This document shows, piece by piece, positions 11,548-20,965 of a stretch of 64,000 bases of DNA (its first letter is position 1; each line of letters begins with the position of its first letter). The notes beneath the pieces are model-generated. The model saw only the letters and a list, made by a program, of their open reading frames with translations, was not told where the DNA came from and made no database searches. A program made the translations under genes and the position numbers. This DNA comes from Actinomadura oligospora ATCC 43269 (GTDB lineage Bacteria > Actinomycetota > Actinomycetes > Streptosporangiales > Streptosporangiaceae): the NCBI RefSeq assembly GCF_000518265.1, contig NZ_JADG01000017.1, positions 168,231-232,230 on the forward strand. Reading direction: 5' to 3'.

Positions 11548-12957
11548 ATGCGAATCGCGATCATCGGAGCGGGCCCCGCCGCCGTCGGCCTGGTCGACAC
11601 CCTCGCGCGCTCCGGCGCGGACGGCGCCGCGCCCGATGTCGTGGTGTTCGACCCGTCCCCGCACTCCTGGCGGGGACGGCCCTACGCACCCGACCTGGAC
11701 AGCGTGCTCGTGAACGTCCCGCCCGCGATCATGTCGGTGCGGCACGGTGACCGGGAGCACTACGCCTCCTGGCTCGGCGAGCGCGGCGCGGCTCATCTCG
11801 ACCCCCTGCTGGGCGCGCCGCTCGTCCCGCGCGCCCTGTACGGCGAGTACCTGGAGCAGACGGCCGAGAAGGCGATGGCCGCCGGGAACGTTCGGCTGGT
11901 GCGGGCGCGGGTCGTCGCCGTGACCGGAGACCTGCGGATCCGCACCGAGGACGGCCGTGAGCACGAGGCCGACCGGCTCGTGCTCTGCGTCGGCTCCGGC
12001 ACCCCGGCCGACCTCCACGGCCTGGACGGGACGCCCGGGTACGTCACCGACCCCTATCCCCTGGCGCGCACCCTGGCGGACGTGCGGCCGGAGGCGTCCG
12101 TCGCGATCATCGGCAGCAGGCTCACCGCCGTGGACGTGGCCGTGTCGCTCGCCGCGCGCGGCCACGCGGGCCCGATCTCGCTGGTGTCGCGAGGCGGGAT
12201 GCTCCCGCACGTCTGGCTGCGCCCGGACGACCACCGGCCCACGCGCCTCACCGTCGAGGCGGTCGAGGCGCTCGGCGCGGACGTGACCCTCGCGAGCCTC
12301 CGCGACCTGCTGCGCGCCGAGCTGGACGGCCTCGGCGAGGACATCGGCGACCTGGAGGCCGACCTGCGCGCCGCCGCGACCGAGGCCCCGGCCGCCCGGC
12401 TGCGCCGCCAGATCGAGACGGTGGGCACCCACTCGCAGGCGCGGCGGCTGCTCCAGGACGCCTGCCACGGCGTCATGGCGTCCGCCTGGCCGCTGCTGCC
12501 CGAGGCGGACCGGGCGACGCTGCGGCGGCACGCCCGGCTGGCGGTGTCACTGGCGTCCCCGATGGTCCCTGTGAACGCCGTGCGCATGCTGGCGCTCTAC
12601 GACTCCGGTCAGCTGGACTCGCTGGCGGACGTCCGGTCCGTCCGGTCCGTCCGGTCCGTCCGGGCCTCGGAGGGGGGCTTCATAATCGAGACCGGCGGAG
12701 GGACGCGCCACGCGGACGTGGTCGTGAACGCCGTGAACCCGCCGCCCGGGTCCGTCCCGCGGGCCGCCGCCGAGCTGGTCGGCACGCTGCTGAGGGAGGG
12801 GCTCGCGGCGCGTCATCCGGACGGCGGGATCCTGCCGTCCGACCCGCGCGTCCACGTCGTCGGCGACCTGCACGGCGGCCGTCCGTTCCTGACGGGCGGC
12901 ATCCCCGACGTCGTCGGCGCGGCGGCGCGGACCGCCCGAGCCCTCACGCGAGCGTGA
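11548..12957 (+). CDS. FAD/NAD(P)-binding protein, lone flavoprotein
   Basis: 469 aa. The N-terminal Rossmann motif is MRIAIIGAGPAAVGLVDTL, and a second nucleotide-binding turn, VAIIGSRLTAVDVAVSLAARG, is near residue 190. The layout and the SWRGRPYAPDLDSVLVNVPP segment match the FAD/NAD(P)-binding family whose members include ornithine-monooxygenase relatives and uncharacterised flavoproteins; the substrate is unknown. ATG 11548 is used because AAAGGA is 7 bases upstream and the Rossmann strand starts at once. A 9-bp repeat encodes RSVRSVRSVR near residue 365. It is divergent from rbsR but has no shared function with it. Confidence 0.82.
   Translation: MRIAIIGAGPAAVGLVDTLARSGADGAAPDVVVFDPSPHSWRGRPYAPDLDSVLVNVPPAIMSVRHGDREHYASWLGERGAAHLDPLLGAPLVPRALYGEYLEQTAEKAMAAGNVRLVRARVVAVTGDLRIRTEDGREHEADRLVLCVGSGTPADLHGLDGTPGYVTDPYPLARTLADVRPEASVAIIGSRLTAVDVAVSLAARGHAGPISLVSRGGMLPHVWLRPDDHRPTRLTVEAVEALGADVTLASLRDLLRAELDGLGEDIGDLEADLRAAATEAPAARLRRQIETVGTHSQARRLLQDACHGVMASAWPLLPEADRATLRRHARLAVSLASPMVPVNAVRMLALYDSGQLDSLADVRSVRSVRSVRASEGGFIIETGGGTRHADVVVNAVNPPPGSVPRAAAELVGTLLREGLAARHPDGGILPSDPRVHVVGDLHGGRPFLTGGIPDVVGAAARTARALTRA
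12631..12663. repeat. 9-bp tandem repeat inside the flavoprotein gene
   Basis: The unit GTCCGGTCC is repeated about 3.7 times without change. Because 9 is a multiple of 3 it keeps frame and gives an Arg-Ser-Val repeat in a surface loop. Confidence 0.8.
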
Positions 12958-12987
12958 GGGTGCTCGTGAGCGAGGCCGCCCGGGCGC

Positions 12988-13200
12988 TCAGGCGGGCGTG
13001 AGGGAGGCCAGGTCGACGAGCTCGGCGAGATCCTCGACGGTCGTGTACCAGCCTCGGCCTACCGGCTGCCCCGCGCGGGTGACCAGGAAGGCCGAGGTGG
13101 CGTCGGCGGGGACGCCCGCGAAGTCGGCCCAGGCGCGGTGCGAGCCGTCCAGCGGGACGGCCGTGACGCGCAGGCCGTCCGGGCCCGTCCAGACTTTCAT
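12988..13200 (-). CDS. Small conserved hypothetical protein
   Basis: 70 aa, start ATG 13200 (MKVWTGPDGLRVTAVPLDG). Codon bias is good, and the protein has a compact alternating pattern with no membrane helix or signal peptide. I do not recognise a family. The opposite-strand reading over the same bases looks noncoding. It is convergent with the flavoprotein gene. Confidence 0.6.
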   Translation of the reverse strand: MKVWTGPDGLRVTAVPLDGSHRAWADFAGVPADATSAFLVTRAGQPVGRGWYTTVEDLAELVDLASLTPA

Positions 13201-13301
13201 GCACCCAACGCTACAGACCGGACACACTGTGTGACATTCCGGGGTCTTGACCGGGCGGCCCGGGCGGTCAATGATCGGCGGATCCCCTCGGGAGGTGCTC
13301 C

Positions 13302-13919
13302 ATGGCGGGTTCTGAGGCGCGTGTGGCGACGGCGTCCGACAGCGATCGGATCGCGGCAGTCCTCGCGCGCGCGTTCGAGGACGACCCGGTGTGGAGCTGG
13401 ATACTGCCGGACGAGTCGTCCCGGCCCCGGCGGCTGGAAGCGGCCTTCGCCACCCTGTTCCGCGCCGTCCATCTCGGGCACGGGGCGAGCGAGCACACCG
13501 GCCGGTTCGACGACATCGAGTCGTCCGCGCTGTGGGATCCGCCTGGTGCCTGGCGGATGCCGATATCGGCGCAGGCGCGCCAGGCCGTTCCGCTCATGCG
13601 CGCGTTCGGGACGCGCCTGCCGACCGCCCTGCGGGCCCTCGGACGTGTCGAGAGCCACCATCCGAAGGAACCGCACTGGTATCTGGCGTTCCTCGGCACC
13701 GACCCGAAGGCGCAGGGCCACGGCCTGGGGACGACCCTCATGCGCTCGCGGCTGGAGCGGTGCGACGAGGCCCGGACGCCCGCCTACCTGGAGTCGTCCA
13801 AGGAGAGCAACGTCCCGTACTACGAGAAGTTCGGGTTCAGGGTGACCAGGGAGCTGCGGCTCCCCGGGGACGGGGCCCCGCCCGTGTGGCTGATGTGGCG
13901 GGACCCCGAAGCGGGCTGA
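13302..13919 (+). CDS. GNAT family N-acetyltransferase
   Basis: 205 aa. Acetyl-CoA site motif: LGTDPKAQGHGLGTTLM near residues 130-146, followed by AYLESSKESNVPYYEKFGF, which is the usual motif B. The N-terminal half is helical and resembles bacterial acetyltransferases that act on small amines or antibiotics, but the substrate cannot be read. GGAGG six bases before ATG 13302 fixes the start. Confidence 0.88.
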   Translation: MAGSEARVATASDSDRIAAVLARAFEDDPVWSWILPDESSRPRRLEAAFATLFRAVHLGHGASEHTGRFDDIESSALWDPPGAWRMPISAQARQAVPLMRAFGTRLPTALRALGRVESHHPKEPHWYLAFLGTDPKAQGHGLGTTLMRSRLERCDEARTPAYLESSKESNVPYYEKFGFRVTRELRLPGDGAPPVWLMWRDPEAG

Positions 13920-13927
13920 CCCGAGGG

Positions 13928-15076
13928 TCAGGAGCGCTCGCCCAGGAAGTCCTGGCGGGCGCGGAAGGCGGTGTCGGAGTTGTCGGTGAACATGCCGTCG
14001 ATGCCCGCCTTGAAGTACGCGTCGTACTCCTTGAAGCTCTGCCCGTAGTCGCCGAGGGGCGTCCCGTTGCGCAGGTCGGTCGGCAGGTACTTGTTCTCGT
14101 TCCGGAAGGTGTACGGGACGACCTTGAGACCGGCCTGGTGCGCGTCCCTGACCAGCGGCCCGGGGGTGCCGAGCGAGCCGTCCGCCTTCGGCGGGACGAC
14201 CATGGCCTTCTCCGGCCCGATCCAGTCGGCGTAGGTCCGGACGGTCTTCAGGCCCGCGGGCTCGGCCATCTCCGCGAAGGTCGGCCCCTGGCCGGTCGCG
14301 ACCGTGTCGTACGGCGAGCCGCTGGCCGACATGCACTGCAGGACGGTCACGTGCGGCAGCGCCTTGTGCAGGATCCGCAGGCTGGACGGCTCGAAGGACT
14401 GGACGACCGTCCGCCCGCCCTTGTCGAAGCCGTTCCGCCGGATCGTGGCGGCGACGGTGTTCTCCAGCGGCAGCCCGATCGAGCGGAAGTAGGTCGGGTG
14501 CTTGGTCTCCGGGACGATCCCGATCTTGCGGTGGTACTCGCGGGTGAACCGCTTGGCCAGGTCGATGACCTCCTGGAGGGTCAGCACCTGGTAGCGGCCG
14601 TTGTAGAGGGTGTTGTGCTGCCGGATGTCGGGCAGCCGCTCGACCGCGCGGAGCGTCTTGATCTCGGCGAGCGTGAAGTCCTCGGTGAACCAGTCCGTGA
14701 TCTTCGTGCCGTCCACGGTCTTGGTGGTCCTGCGGCTCGCGAACTCCGGGTGGGACGCGACGTCGGTCGTCCCGCCGATCTCGTTCTCGTGCCGGACGAC
14801 CAGCTGGCCGTCCTTGGTGGCGACCAGGTCGGGTTCGATGAAGTCCGCGCCCATCCGCACGGCCAGCTCGTAGGAGCCCTCCGTGTGCTCGGGGCGGTAC
14901 CCGGACGCGCCCCGGTGCCCGATGATCAGCGGCCCGCGGGCGACGGTCATGGCGGGCTCGGCCTGCGCGGACGGGGCGGCCGAGGGCGAGGCGGCGGGCA
15001 GGGTGGTGGCCGCGAGGGCGGCGACCGGCACCAGCACGGCCGCGGCCGCCGCGAGGGCTCGGGCTCGACGGATCAT
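13928..15076 (-). CDS. Secreted glycerophosphodiester phosphodiesterase
   Basis: 382 aa. A Sec signal peptide (RRARALAAAAAVLVPVAALAA) ends around the ATTLPA/SA-A region. The GDPD catalytic core starts IIGHRGASGYRPEHTEGSY (general acid/base His), with the metal site FIEPDLVATKDG and the second His in VVRHE. The enzyme releases glycerol 3-phosphate from glycerophosphodiesters outside the cell, often for phosphate or carbon scavenging. ATG 15076 has an AAGGGAG site 8 bases upstream; earlier codons would disrupt the signal peptide. Convergent with the GNAT gene. Confidence 0.9.
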   Translation of the reverse strand: MIRRARALAAAAAVLVPVAALAATTLPAASPSAAPSAQAEPAMTVARGPLIIGHRGASGYRPEHTEGSYELAVRMGADFIEPDLVATKDGQLVVRHENEIGGTTDVASHPEFASRRTTKTVDGTKITDWFTEDFTLAEIKTLRAVERLPDIRQHNTLYNGRYQVLTLQEVIDLAKRFTREYHRKIGIVPETKHPTYFRSIGLPLENTVAATIRRNGFDKGGRTVVQSFEPSSLRILHKALPHVTVLQCMSASGSPYDTVATGQGPTFAEMAEPAGLKTVRTYADWIGPEKAMVVPPKADGSLGTPGPLVRDAHQAGLKVVPYTFRNENKYLPTDLRNGTPLGDYGQSFKEYDAYFKAGIDGMFTDNSDTAFRARQDFLGERS

Positions 15077-15190
15077 CTGTCGGGCTCCCTTTCGTGGGAC
15101 GAGGTGTGCCCGGAACGTACCGACCTGACGGGGTCCCGGCCGGGAACCCGGCGGTGACGTCCCGGACAACCTTGACCGCCCGACAGATGA

Positions 15191-15235
15191 ACGGGCCCGG
15201 GGGCACGACCCGGCCGGTCATGCCCCCGAGCCCGT
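15191..15235 (-). terminator. Strong hairpin downstream of the aldo/keto reductase gene
   Basis: Two 20-base arms with only two mismatches (wobble-compatible on one strand) and a 5-base loop. It lies just after the reductase stop and before the phosphodiesterase start. There is no clear T-tract. Confidence 0.6.
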
Positions 15236-15244
15236 CCGCTCGTG

Positions 15245-16078
15245 TCAGCCCATCCAGTCGAAGGTGGCCGGGTCGGGGCCGAGCCGCTGCCCGGTGTCCA
15301 GCGCCGCGATCGCGGCCATGTCGGCGTCGCTCAGCTCGAAGTCGAACACGTCGATGTTCTCGGCGATCCGGGACGGCGTGACCGACTTCGGGATGACGAT
15401 GTTGCCTAGCTGGATGTGCCACCGCAGGACGACCTGCGCCGCGGTCTTGCCGTGCGCCTTGGCGATGCGGCCGAGTTCGGGGTCGTCCAGGAGGCCCTTG
15501 CCCTGGCCGAGCGGGCTCCACGCCTCGGTGCGGATGTCGTGCTCGGCATGGAACGCGCGCAGCTCCTCCTGCTGGAAGTTCGGGTGCAGCTCCACCTGGT
15601 TCAGGACCGGCTTGACGGAGGTCTCGGCGAACAGCCGCTCCAGCGTGCCGATCGTGAAGTTGGAGACGCCGATCGCGCGGATCCGGCCGTCCTTGTAGAG
15701 CTTCTCGAACGCGCGCCAGGTGTCCACGTACTTGTTGTGCGAGGGCACCGGCCAGTGGATCAGGTACAGGTCCAGCACGTCCAGGCCGAGTCGTTCCATG
15801 CTCACGTCGAACGCGCGCAGCGTGGAGTCGTAGCCGTGGTCGGAGTTGAACAGCTTGGTGGTGACGAACAGCTCGTCGCGGTCGACGCCCGAGCCGCGCA
15901 GCGCGCGCCCGGTGCCCGCCTCGTTCTGGTAGGCGCTGGCCGTGTCGACGCTCCGGTAGCCGTTCTTCAGCGCGACGGCGACGGCGCTCTCGGCCTCGTC
16001 GTCGGCGACCTGCCAGACCCCGAAGCCGAGCTGCGGCATCTCGACGCCGTTGTTGAGCCGCACGTTGGGTACGGTCAC
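15245..16078 (-). CDS. Aldo/keto reductase
   Basis: 277-aa NADPH-dependent reductase of the AKR5-like group (2,5-diketo-D-gluconate reductase type). The catalytic tetrad is visible: Asp in YRSVDTASAYQNE with its Tyr, Lys in FVTTKLF and His in YLIHWPVPS. The NADPH loop IPKSVTPSRIAENIDVF is near residue 235. GTG 16078 is preceded by AGGGGG four bases away. Natural substrate unknown. The start region faces the divergent P450 gene, and AT-rich DNA (TTAAATACTT on the minus strand) could be its promoter. Confidence 0.9.
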   Translation of the reverse strand: MTVPNVRLNNGVEMPQLGFGVWQVADDEAESAVAVALKNGYRSVDTASAYQNEAGTGRALRGSGVDRDELFVTTKLFNSDHGYDSTLRAFDVSMERLGLDVLDLYLIHWPVPSHNKYVDTWRAFEKLYKDGRIRAIGVSNFTIGTLERLFAETSVKPVLNQVELHPNFQQEELRAFHAEHDIRTEAWSPLGQGKGLLDDPELGRIAKAHGKTAAQVVLRWHIQLGNIVIPKSVTPSRIAENIDVFDFELSDADMAAIAALDTGQRLGPDPATFDWMG

Positions 16079-16202
16079 GATCCCCCCTTTTCCGAAGCAA
16101 AAGTATTTAACGGATTCGCACGTACAGACCTGCACGAACGAGCATCCGTCTCGGTTGTATCCGATCTCTGGACCATGCCCCGAAAGCGGGCCCCGAAAAG
16201 AT

Positions 16203-16221
16203 GTCGGGGTTTCCCACGATG
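16203..16221 (+). promoter_or_regulatory. 19-bp motif upstream of P450, shared with the hydrolase/oxidase operon
   Basis: GTCGGGGTTTCCCACGATG, ending 61 bp before the P450 start. The same 19-mer with one mismatch lies at 21185-21203, 54 bp before the alpha/beta hydrolase start. The core GGGTTTCCC is a near palindrome. Likely a regulator or RNA polymerase binding site common to both units. Confidence 0.6.
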
Positions 16222-16281
16222 TGACGGACCGGAGCGCGGGGCACGATCGGGGTTACCGCCACCCCGTACAGGAGCCCCGCC

Positions 16282-17763
16282 ATGCCCTCCGCCGCGCACT
16301 CCCGCGTGCCGTCCGCGCCCCAGCCCCCCGGTTTCCGCATGCCCCCGGCCGCCCAGGTCGCCCGGCTCATGGCCGACCCGCTCGGCTTCTACGAGGCGGG
16401 CCGCCGCCGGTTCGGGCCGATCTTCACCCTGCGGTACCCGGGCCTCCCGCCCGAGGTCTGCGTCGCGACCGCCGAGCTGGCCGAGGAGGTGTTCGCCACC
16501 GACGGCGGGCCGGGCCGCGCGGGCGAGATGCGGCGCGCGTTCATCGGCCCGCTGGTCGGCGAGGAGTCGCTGCTCTGCCTGGACGGCGATCCGTGGTGGC
16601 GGCACCGCCGCCTGGTCAGTCCGCCGCTGCACGGCCGCGCGGTCGCCTCCTGGGCGGACCGGATCGCCGAGATCGCCGTGGCCGAGGCCGCGCGCTGGCC
16701 GGTCGGCGTCGCCATGCCGCTGCGTCCCGCGATGGAGCGGATCACCCTCGAGGTCATCATCCGCGTGGTGTTCGGCATCGAAGACGCGCGGCGGCTCGGC
16801 GCGCTCCGCACGCTGCTTCCCCGGCTGATGCGTCTCGCGGGGTCGGCGGCGCTGGTCCGCATCCCGCCGAACGCCCGCGAGCGCGCGCTCGCCTCCCCGC
16901 TGCTGTTGCGCGCGGGCGTGCTGCCCACCACGCGCTACGTCCGCGCGCGGGACGAGGTGGACGCGATCCTGTACGACGAGATCGCGCGCCGCCGCGCCGA
17001 GCCGGACGCGACGGCCGGAGCCTCCGACGTGCTGTCGCAACTCGTCGCCGCGCGCGACGAGGAAGGCGCGCCGCTGACCGGACGGGAGATCCGGGACGAG
17101 CTGATGACGCTGCTCGCCGCCGGGCACGAGACCACCGCGACCTCGCTGGCGTGGACGTTCGAGCGCCTCGTCCGGACGCCGCACGCGATGGACTCGCTCG
17201 TCGCCGAGCTCACGTCCGGCCCGTCCGCCGCGCGCGGTGGCTCGTCCGCGCGCGGAGACTCGCCAACCGGACGCGGGGGCTCGTCCGCCGGACGCGGGGA
17301 GACGTCCTACCTGGACGCGGTCGTCAAGGAGGGACTGCGCGCGCGGCCGGTCGTGCTCGGCGCGCCGAGGCTGCTGGACGACACGGCGAAGATCGGCGGC
17401 TACGAGATCCCGGCGGGCTGGTACCTGTCGGCGTCGATCCCGCTGGTGCTGAGCGATCCGGAGGCGTTCCCGTCGCCGGAGCTGTTCCGTCCGGAGCGGT
17501 TCCTCGCGGAGGCGTCGTCGCCCGAGGCCGTGGCGCGCGCGAACCGGGCGTGGATTCCGTTCGGCGGCGGCCGGCGCTACTGCGCAGGCGCGCAGCTCGC
17601 ACTGTTGGAGATGCGCGTGGTGCTCGCCGAGGTGCTACGGCGCGTGACGCTGACGGCGGCGCGCCCGGAGGCCGAGAAACGGCGGCTCAAGAACGTCACG
17701 CTCGTGCCGGCCAGATCGGCGCTGGTCATCGCGCGTCCGAGAGAGGGCGGGGCGTCGTGGTGA
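16282..17763 (+). CDS. Cytochrome P450
   Basis: 493-aa haem monooxygenase. I-helix oxygen-binding motif LLAAGHETTATS (about 277-288), K-helix ExxR as EGLR (near 349), and haem loop FGGGRRYCAGAQLALLEM with ligand Cys434. The sequence resembles class I actinobacterial P450s that hydroxylate lipids, steroids or similar compounds; no ferredoxin gene is adjacent. Odd feature: a Ser/Gly/Arg-rich insert (about 312-341) sits just before the K helix. AGGAG at 16270 sets the start. It shares an upstream motif with the cholesterol-oxidase-like operon, which suggests a common substrate class (inference). Confidence 0.93.
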   Translation: MPSAAHSRVPSAPQPPGFRMPPAAQVARLMADPLGFYEAGRRRFGPIFTLRYPGLPPEVCVATAELAEEVFATDGGPGRAGEMRRAFIGPLVGEESLLCLDGDPWWRHRRLVSPPLHGRAVASWADRIAEIAVAEAARWPVGVAMPLRPAMERITLEVIIRVVFGIEDARRLGALRTLLPRLMRLAGSAALVRIPPNARERALASPLLLRAGVLPTTRYVRARDEVDAILYDEIARRRAEPDATAGASDVLSQLVAARDEEGAPLTGREIRDELMTLLAAGHETTATSLAWTFERLVRTPHAMDSLVAELTSGPSAARGGSSARGDSPTGRGGSSAGRGETSYLDAVVKEGLRARPVVLGAPRLLDDTAKIGGYEIPAGWYLSASIPLVLSDPEAFPSPELFRPERFLAEASSPEAVARANRAWIPFGGGRRYCAGAQLALLEMRVVLAEVLRRVTLTAARPEAEKRRLKNVTLVPARSALVIARPREGGASW

Positions 17764-17821
17764 ACCCTGTCGGAACCGGACGGAAGAAGATGACGACTAA
17801 GGCACGGTCCACTTCAGACTG

Positions 17822-17851
17822 TTGACACCCGTGCCGTGAGGACGGTTGATA
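17822..17851 (+). promoter_or_regulatory. Possible promoter of the LAL regulator gene
   Basis: TTGACA at 17822 and TTGATA at 17846 with an 18-base spacer, 136 bp upstream of the regulator start. The -35 hexamer is perfect, the -10 only fair. A 7-bp inverted repeat (GGCACGG at 17801, CCGTGCC at 17829) overlaps the spacer and may be an operator or the end of the P450 transcript. Confidence 0.4.
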
Positions 17852-17986
17852 GCACTGTGACGATCGGGGGGGAGCTGATCACTCGAACCGACCGTCCACT
17901 CGGTAGAGTGGCCCCCGCGATCGACGCATTCGCGACAAGAGTACCAACACGGCGTATCGACCGCCTGTCTCTGGTGGGGTGTGGAC

Positions 17987-20965
17987 ATGGATGGTCGTAC
18001 GGACCAGCAGCGCGCGGACCGTCCGCGCCCGGCCGGGCACAGTCCGGGCGGCCCGGCGACGGGGCGTGGTCCGGGCGAGCGGAACGACGCGCGTCCCGGC
18101 CAGGTTCCGCTGGTCGGACGGCACGACGTCCTCCAGGTCCTCGACGAGAGCCTCGACGAGGCCGCCGCGGGCGTGTTCCGCTTCGTCGCGCTCGCGGGTG
18201 AGCCCGGCGCGGGCAAGACGCGCCTGCTCGGCGAGCTGACCGCGGGCGCGGTCGCCCGCAAGCTCGCGGTGTCGTCCGGACGGGCCGCCGAGTTCGAGCA
18301 GGAGATGCCGTTCGGCGCGGTCGTCGACGCGCTCGACGACCACCTGGAGGAACACCTCCCCGAGCTCGGTCCCGCGACCGTGAAGCTGCTGCTCCCGGTC
18401 TTCCCCGCGCTCGCCGCCGTCGTGCAGGGCACGATGCCGACGGTCACCGGCAACACCCCCGTCGCCCGCTACCAGCTGTACCGCGCGGTGCGCCGCCTGC
18501 TCGAGCAGCTCGCCGCCGAGGACGGCCTCGTCCTCATCCTGGACGACGTGCACTGGGCGGACGAGGGGACGATCGAGCTGCTCGACTACCTCGTCCGGCA
18601 CCCTCCGCGCGCCCGCGTGATCATCGCGGTGGCCTACCGTCCGGCGCAGGCGTCGGCGCGGCTCGCGGCGCTCGTCGAGGCGTCGCTGCAGGGCGCGTGC
18701 GGGCATCGCGTCCGGGTCCGTCCGCTGACCGAGGACGAGGTCGCGCAGGTGCTCGGCCCGAACGTCACCGCGACGCGCTGCCGCGAGCTGTTCGAGGCCA
18801 GCGGCGGCAACCCGTTCTACCTGGAGGCGCTCGCCCGCAGCGAGGAGCCGCTCGCCGAGGGACCGCGGGAGGGCGACCTGCCGCCCGCCGTCCGCGCGGC
18901 GTTGCAGATGGAGCTGAGCGGCCTGTCCCCCGACGCGCTCCGCGTCGCGCAGGGCGCCGCGGTCGCCGCCGACGAGTTCGCCCCCGCGCTCGCCGCCGTC
19001 GCCGCCGAGGTGTCCGACCCGGTCGCGCTGTCGGCGCTGGACGAACTGGTCGCGCGCGACATCGTCCGGCCGGGCGCGGGACGGTTCCGCTTCCGGCACC
19101 CGCTCGTCCGGCACGCGGCGTACGGGTCGGCGGCGGCGGGCTGGCGGCTGGCCGCGCACGCCCGCATCGCGACCTACCTCGCCGAGATCGGCGCGGTCGC
19201 CGCGGTCCGCGCCCGGCACGTCGAACGCTCCGGGCGCGTCGGGGACCGTCCCGCGATCGCCACGCTCGTGGAGGCCGGACGCGCCTACGCGACGCAGGCC
19301 CCGGTGACGGCCGCGCACTGGCTGAAGGCGGCGCTGCGGCTGATGCCGGAGAACGCCCCCGGGGGCGCGGGGCTGCCGTCCCGGATCGACCTGCTGATGG
19401 AGCTCGCGCAGGTGCAGTCGGTCGGCGGCGCGCTCACCGAGGGCCGCGAGACCGCGCGCACGCTACTCCGGCTGCTGCCCGGCGACGCCTACGAGCGGCG
19501 CGCCAAGGCGGCCCGGCTCGCCGCGCTCATGGAACGCCAGCTGGACCGTCCGCACGAGGCCCGGTCGCTGCTGCTGGACGAGCTGCGCAACATGCCCGAC
19601 CCGCGCTCCCCCGCCGCGATCCCGCTGCGGATGCGGCTGGTCGCCGAGCGCACCATGCGGCTGGAGTTCCGCGCCGCGCAGGCCGTCCTGGACCTGATGC
19701 CGGACGACTCCGACGACTGGGAGCCGAGCCTGAGGGTCGCGGTCGCCGCGCTGCGCCCGATGCCCGCCTTCGCGGGCGGACGCGTCGCCGACGCGCTGCG
19801 CTACGCGGAGGTCGCCGACCGGCTGCTGCACACCGCGCCGAACGAGCATTTGGCCGACTGGATGGACGCGATCGCCTGGCTGTGCTGGGCGGAGACGATG
19901 CTCGGCCGGTACGGCAACGCCGCCCGGCACTTCGAGCGCGCGCTCGACGTCGCCCGCGACACCGGCCAGCTGTACGTGGTCCCCAACCTGCTCGCCGGGC
20001 TGGCCCGCTCCTACGGAACGCTGGGGAACCTGGCGCAGGCCGCGTCCGTCGCCGAGGACGCCGTCGAGGAGGCGCGGCTGGTCGTCTCGGGGCAGCAGAT
20101 CGTGTTCGCGCTCACCCAGCAGAGCCTGGTCGCGACCTGGTCCGGCAACGAGGAGACCGCGCTGCGGCACGCCGACGAGGCCGTCGCGACCGGCGCGGGC
20201 ATCGGCGAGTGGTGGGGGTCGATGGCCCACTACGCGCGGGCGATGGCGCTGTTCGGCCTCGGCCGCCAGGACGAGGGTGTCCAGGCGATCATGAAGGCGA
20301 CCAACGGCTTCGAGACGCCCACGCTCGACCAGCGCACGCTGCTGTCCTGCGCCGAGACCCTCGCGCAGGTCGAAGCGGCGCGGGGCAGGCGGGACGCCGC
20401 GCTCGAGTGGGCCGAGCGCGCGCAGCACATGCGGCTGGACGGCGTCGACTCCAACAACGCGCTCGCCGACCTCGCCCGCGCGCACGCCCTGCTGAACGGC
20501 GACCCGGGCGAGGCGGCGCGCGCCGCGCTCACCGCCGCCGAGGCGCTGGAGGCCGCCGGTGAGCGCATCGACGCCGGACGCGCCCGGATGCGCGCCGGAA
20601 CCGCCTACGCCGAGGCCGGGGACCGCAAGGCCGCCCGCGAGCAGCTGCGCATCGCCGCCGACACGTTCCAGGCGTGCGGGGCGCGGACGCTGCACGGCCA
20701 GGCGGCCCGCGAGCAGCGCCGCGTCGGGGTGCGGGTGCCCGCGCCCGGCGGCCGCGGCTCCGGGCCGGGCGGGCTGTCCAAGCGCGAGTACGAGGTGGCG
20801 TCGCTGGTCGCCGAGGGCTACACCAACTCGCAGATCGCCGAGCGGCTGTTCGTCAGCGTCCGGACGGTGGAGACGCACCTGTCGCACATCTTCACCAAGC
20901 TCGGCGTCTCGTCCCGGGTCGGCGTCGTCAGCTCCCTCAACCGCGGCGATTCCGGCCGGGACTGA
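17987..20965 (+). CDS. Large ATP-binding LuxR-type regulator (LAL family)
   Basis: 992 aa. An N-terminal AAA/STAND ATPase has Walker A GEPGAGKTRLL (about 71-81) and Walker B LVLILDDVHWAD (about 180). The middle 600 residues are helical TPR-like repeats (NAARHFERALDVARDTGQ, DAALEWAERAQHM). The C-terminus is a LuxR/FixJ helix-turn-helix (LSKREYEVASLVAEGYTNSQ, from about 930). Members such as MalT and PikD activate transcription after binding ATP and an inducer. It stands between the P450 gene and the hydrolase/oxidase operon, which share an upstream motif, so it is the obvious candidate regulator. ATG 17987 follows GGTGGGG by 7 bases; GTG 17981 is an alternative. Confidence 0.92.
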   Translation: MDGRTDQQRADRPRPAGHSPGGPATGRGPGERNDARPGQVPLVGRHDVLQVLDESLDEAAAGVFRFVALAGEPGAGKTRLLGELTAGAVARKLAVSSGRAAEFEQEMPFGAVVDALDDHLEEHLPELGPATVKLLLPVFPALAAVVQGTMPTVTGNTPVARYQLYRAVRRLLEQLAAEDGLVLILDDVHWADEGTIELLDYLVRHPPRARVIIAVAYRPAQASARLAALVEASLQGACGHRVRVRPLTEDEVAQVLGPNVTATRCRELFEASGGNPFYLEALARSEEPLAEGPREGDLPPAVRAALQMELSGLSPDALRVAQGAAVAADEFAPALAAVAAEVSDPVALSALDELVARDIVRPGAGRFRFRHPLVRHAAYGSAAAGWRLAAHARIATYLAEIGAVAAVRARHVERSGRVGDRPAIATLVEAGRAYATQAPVTAAHWLKAALRLMPENAPGGAGLPSRIDLLMELAQVQSVGGALTEGRETARTLLRLLPGDAYERRAKAARLAALMERQLDRPHEARSLLLDELRNMPDPRSPAAIPLRMRLVAERTMRLEFRAAQAVLDLMPDDSDDWEPSLRVAVAALRPMPAFAGGRVADALRYAEVADRLLHTAPNEHLADWMDAIAWLCWAETMLGRYGNAARHFERALDVARDTGQLYVVPNLLAGLARSYGTLGNLAQAASVAEDAVEEARLVVSGQQIVFALTQQSLVATWSGNEETALRHADEAVATGAGIGEWWGSMAHYARAMALFGLGRQDEGVQAIMKATNGFETPTLDQRTLLSCAETLAQVEAARGRRDAALEWAERAQHMRLDGVDSNNALADLARAHALLNGDPGEAARAALTAAEALEAAGERIDAGRARMRAGTAYAEAGDRKAAREQLRIAADTFQACGARTLHGQAAREQRRVGVRVPAPGGRGSGPGGLSKREYEVASLVAEGYTNSQIAERLFVSVRTVETHLSHIFTKLGVSSRVGVVSSLNRGDSGRD

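Noticed and set aside
13197..16100. A 967-codon minus-strand frame over the phosphodiesterase and reductase genes
   Set aside because: Out of frame with both enzymes, which have intact catalytic motifs in another frame.
16203..16221. Identification of the shared motif as a PAS-LuxR (PimM-type) operator
   Set aside because: The core GGGTTTCCC resembles GGG-AT-rich-CCC operators but is a base shorter, and the local regulator is a LAL protein without a PAS domain; no firm match.
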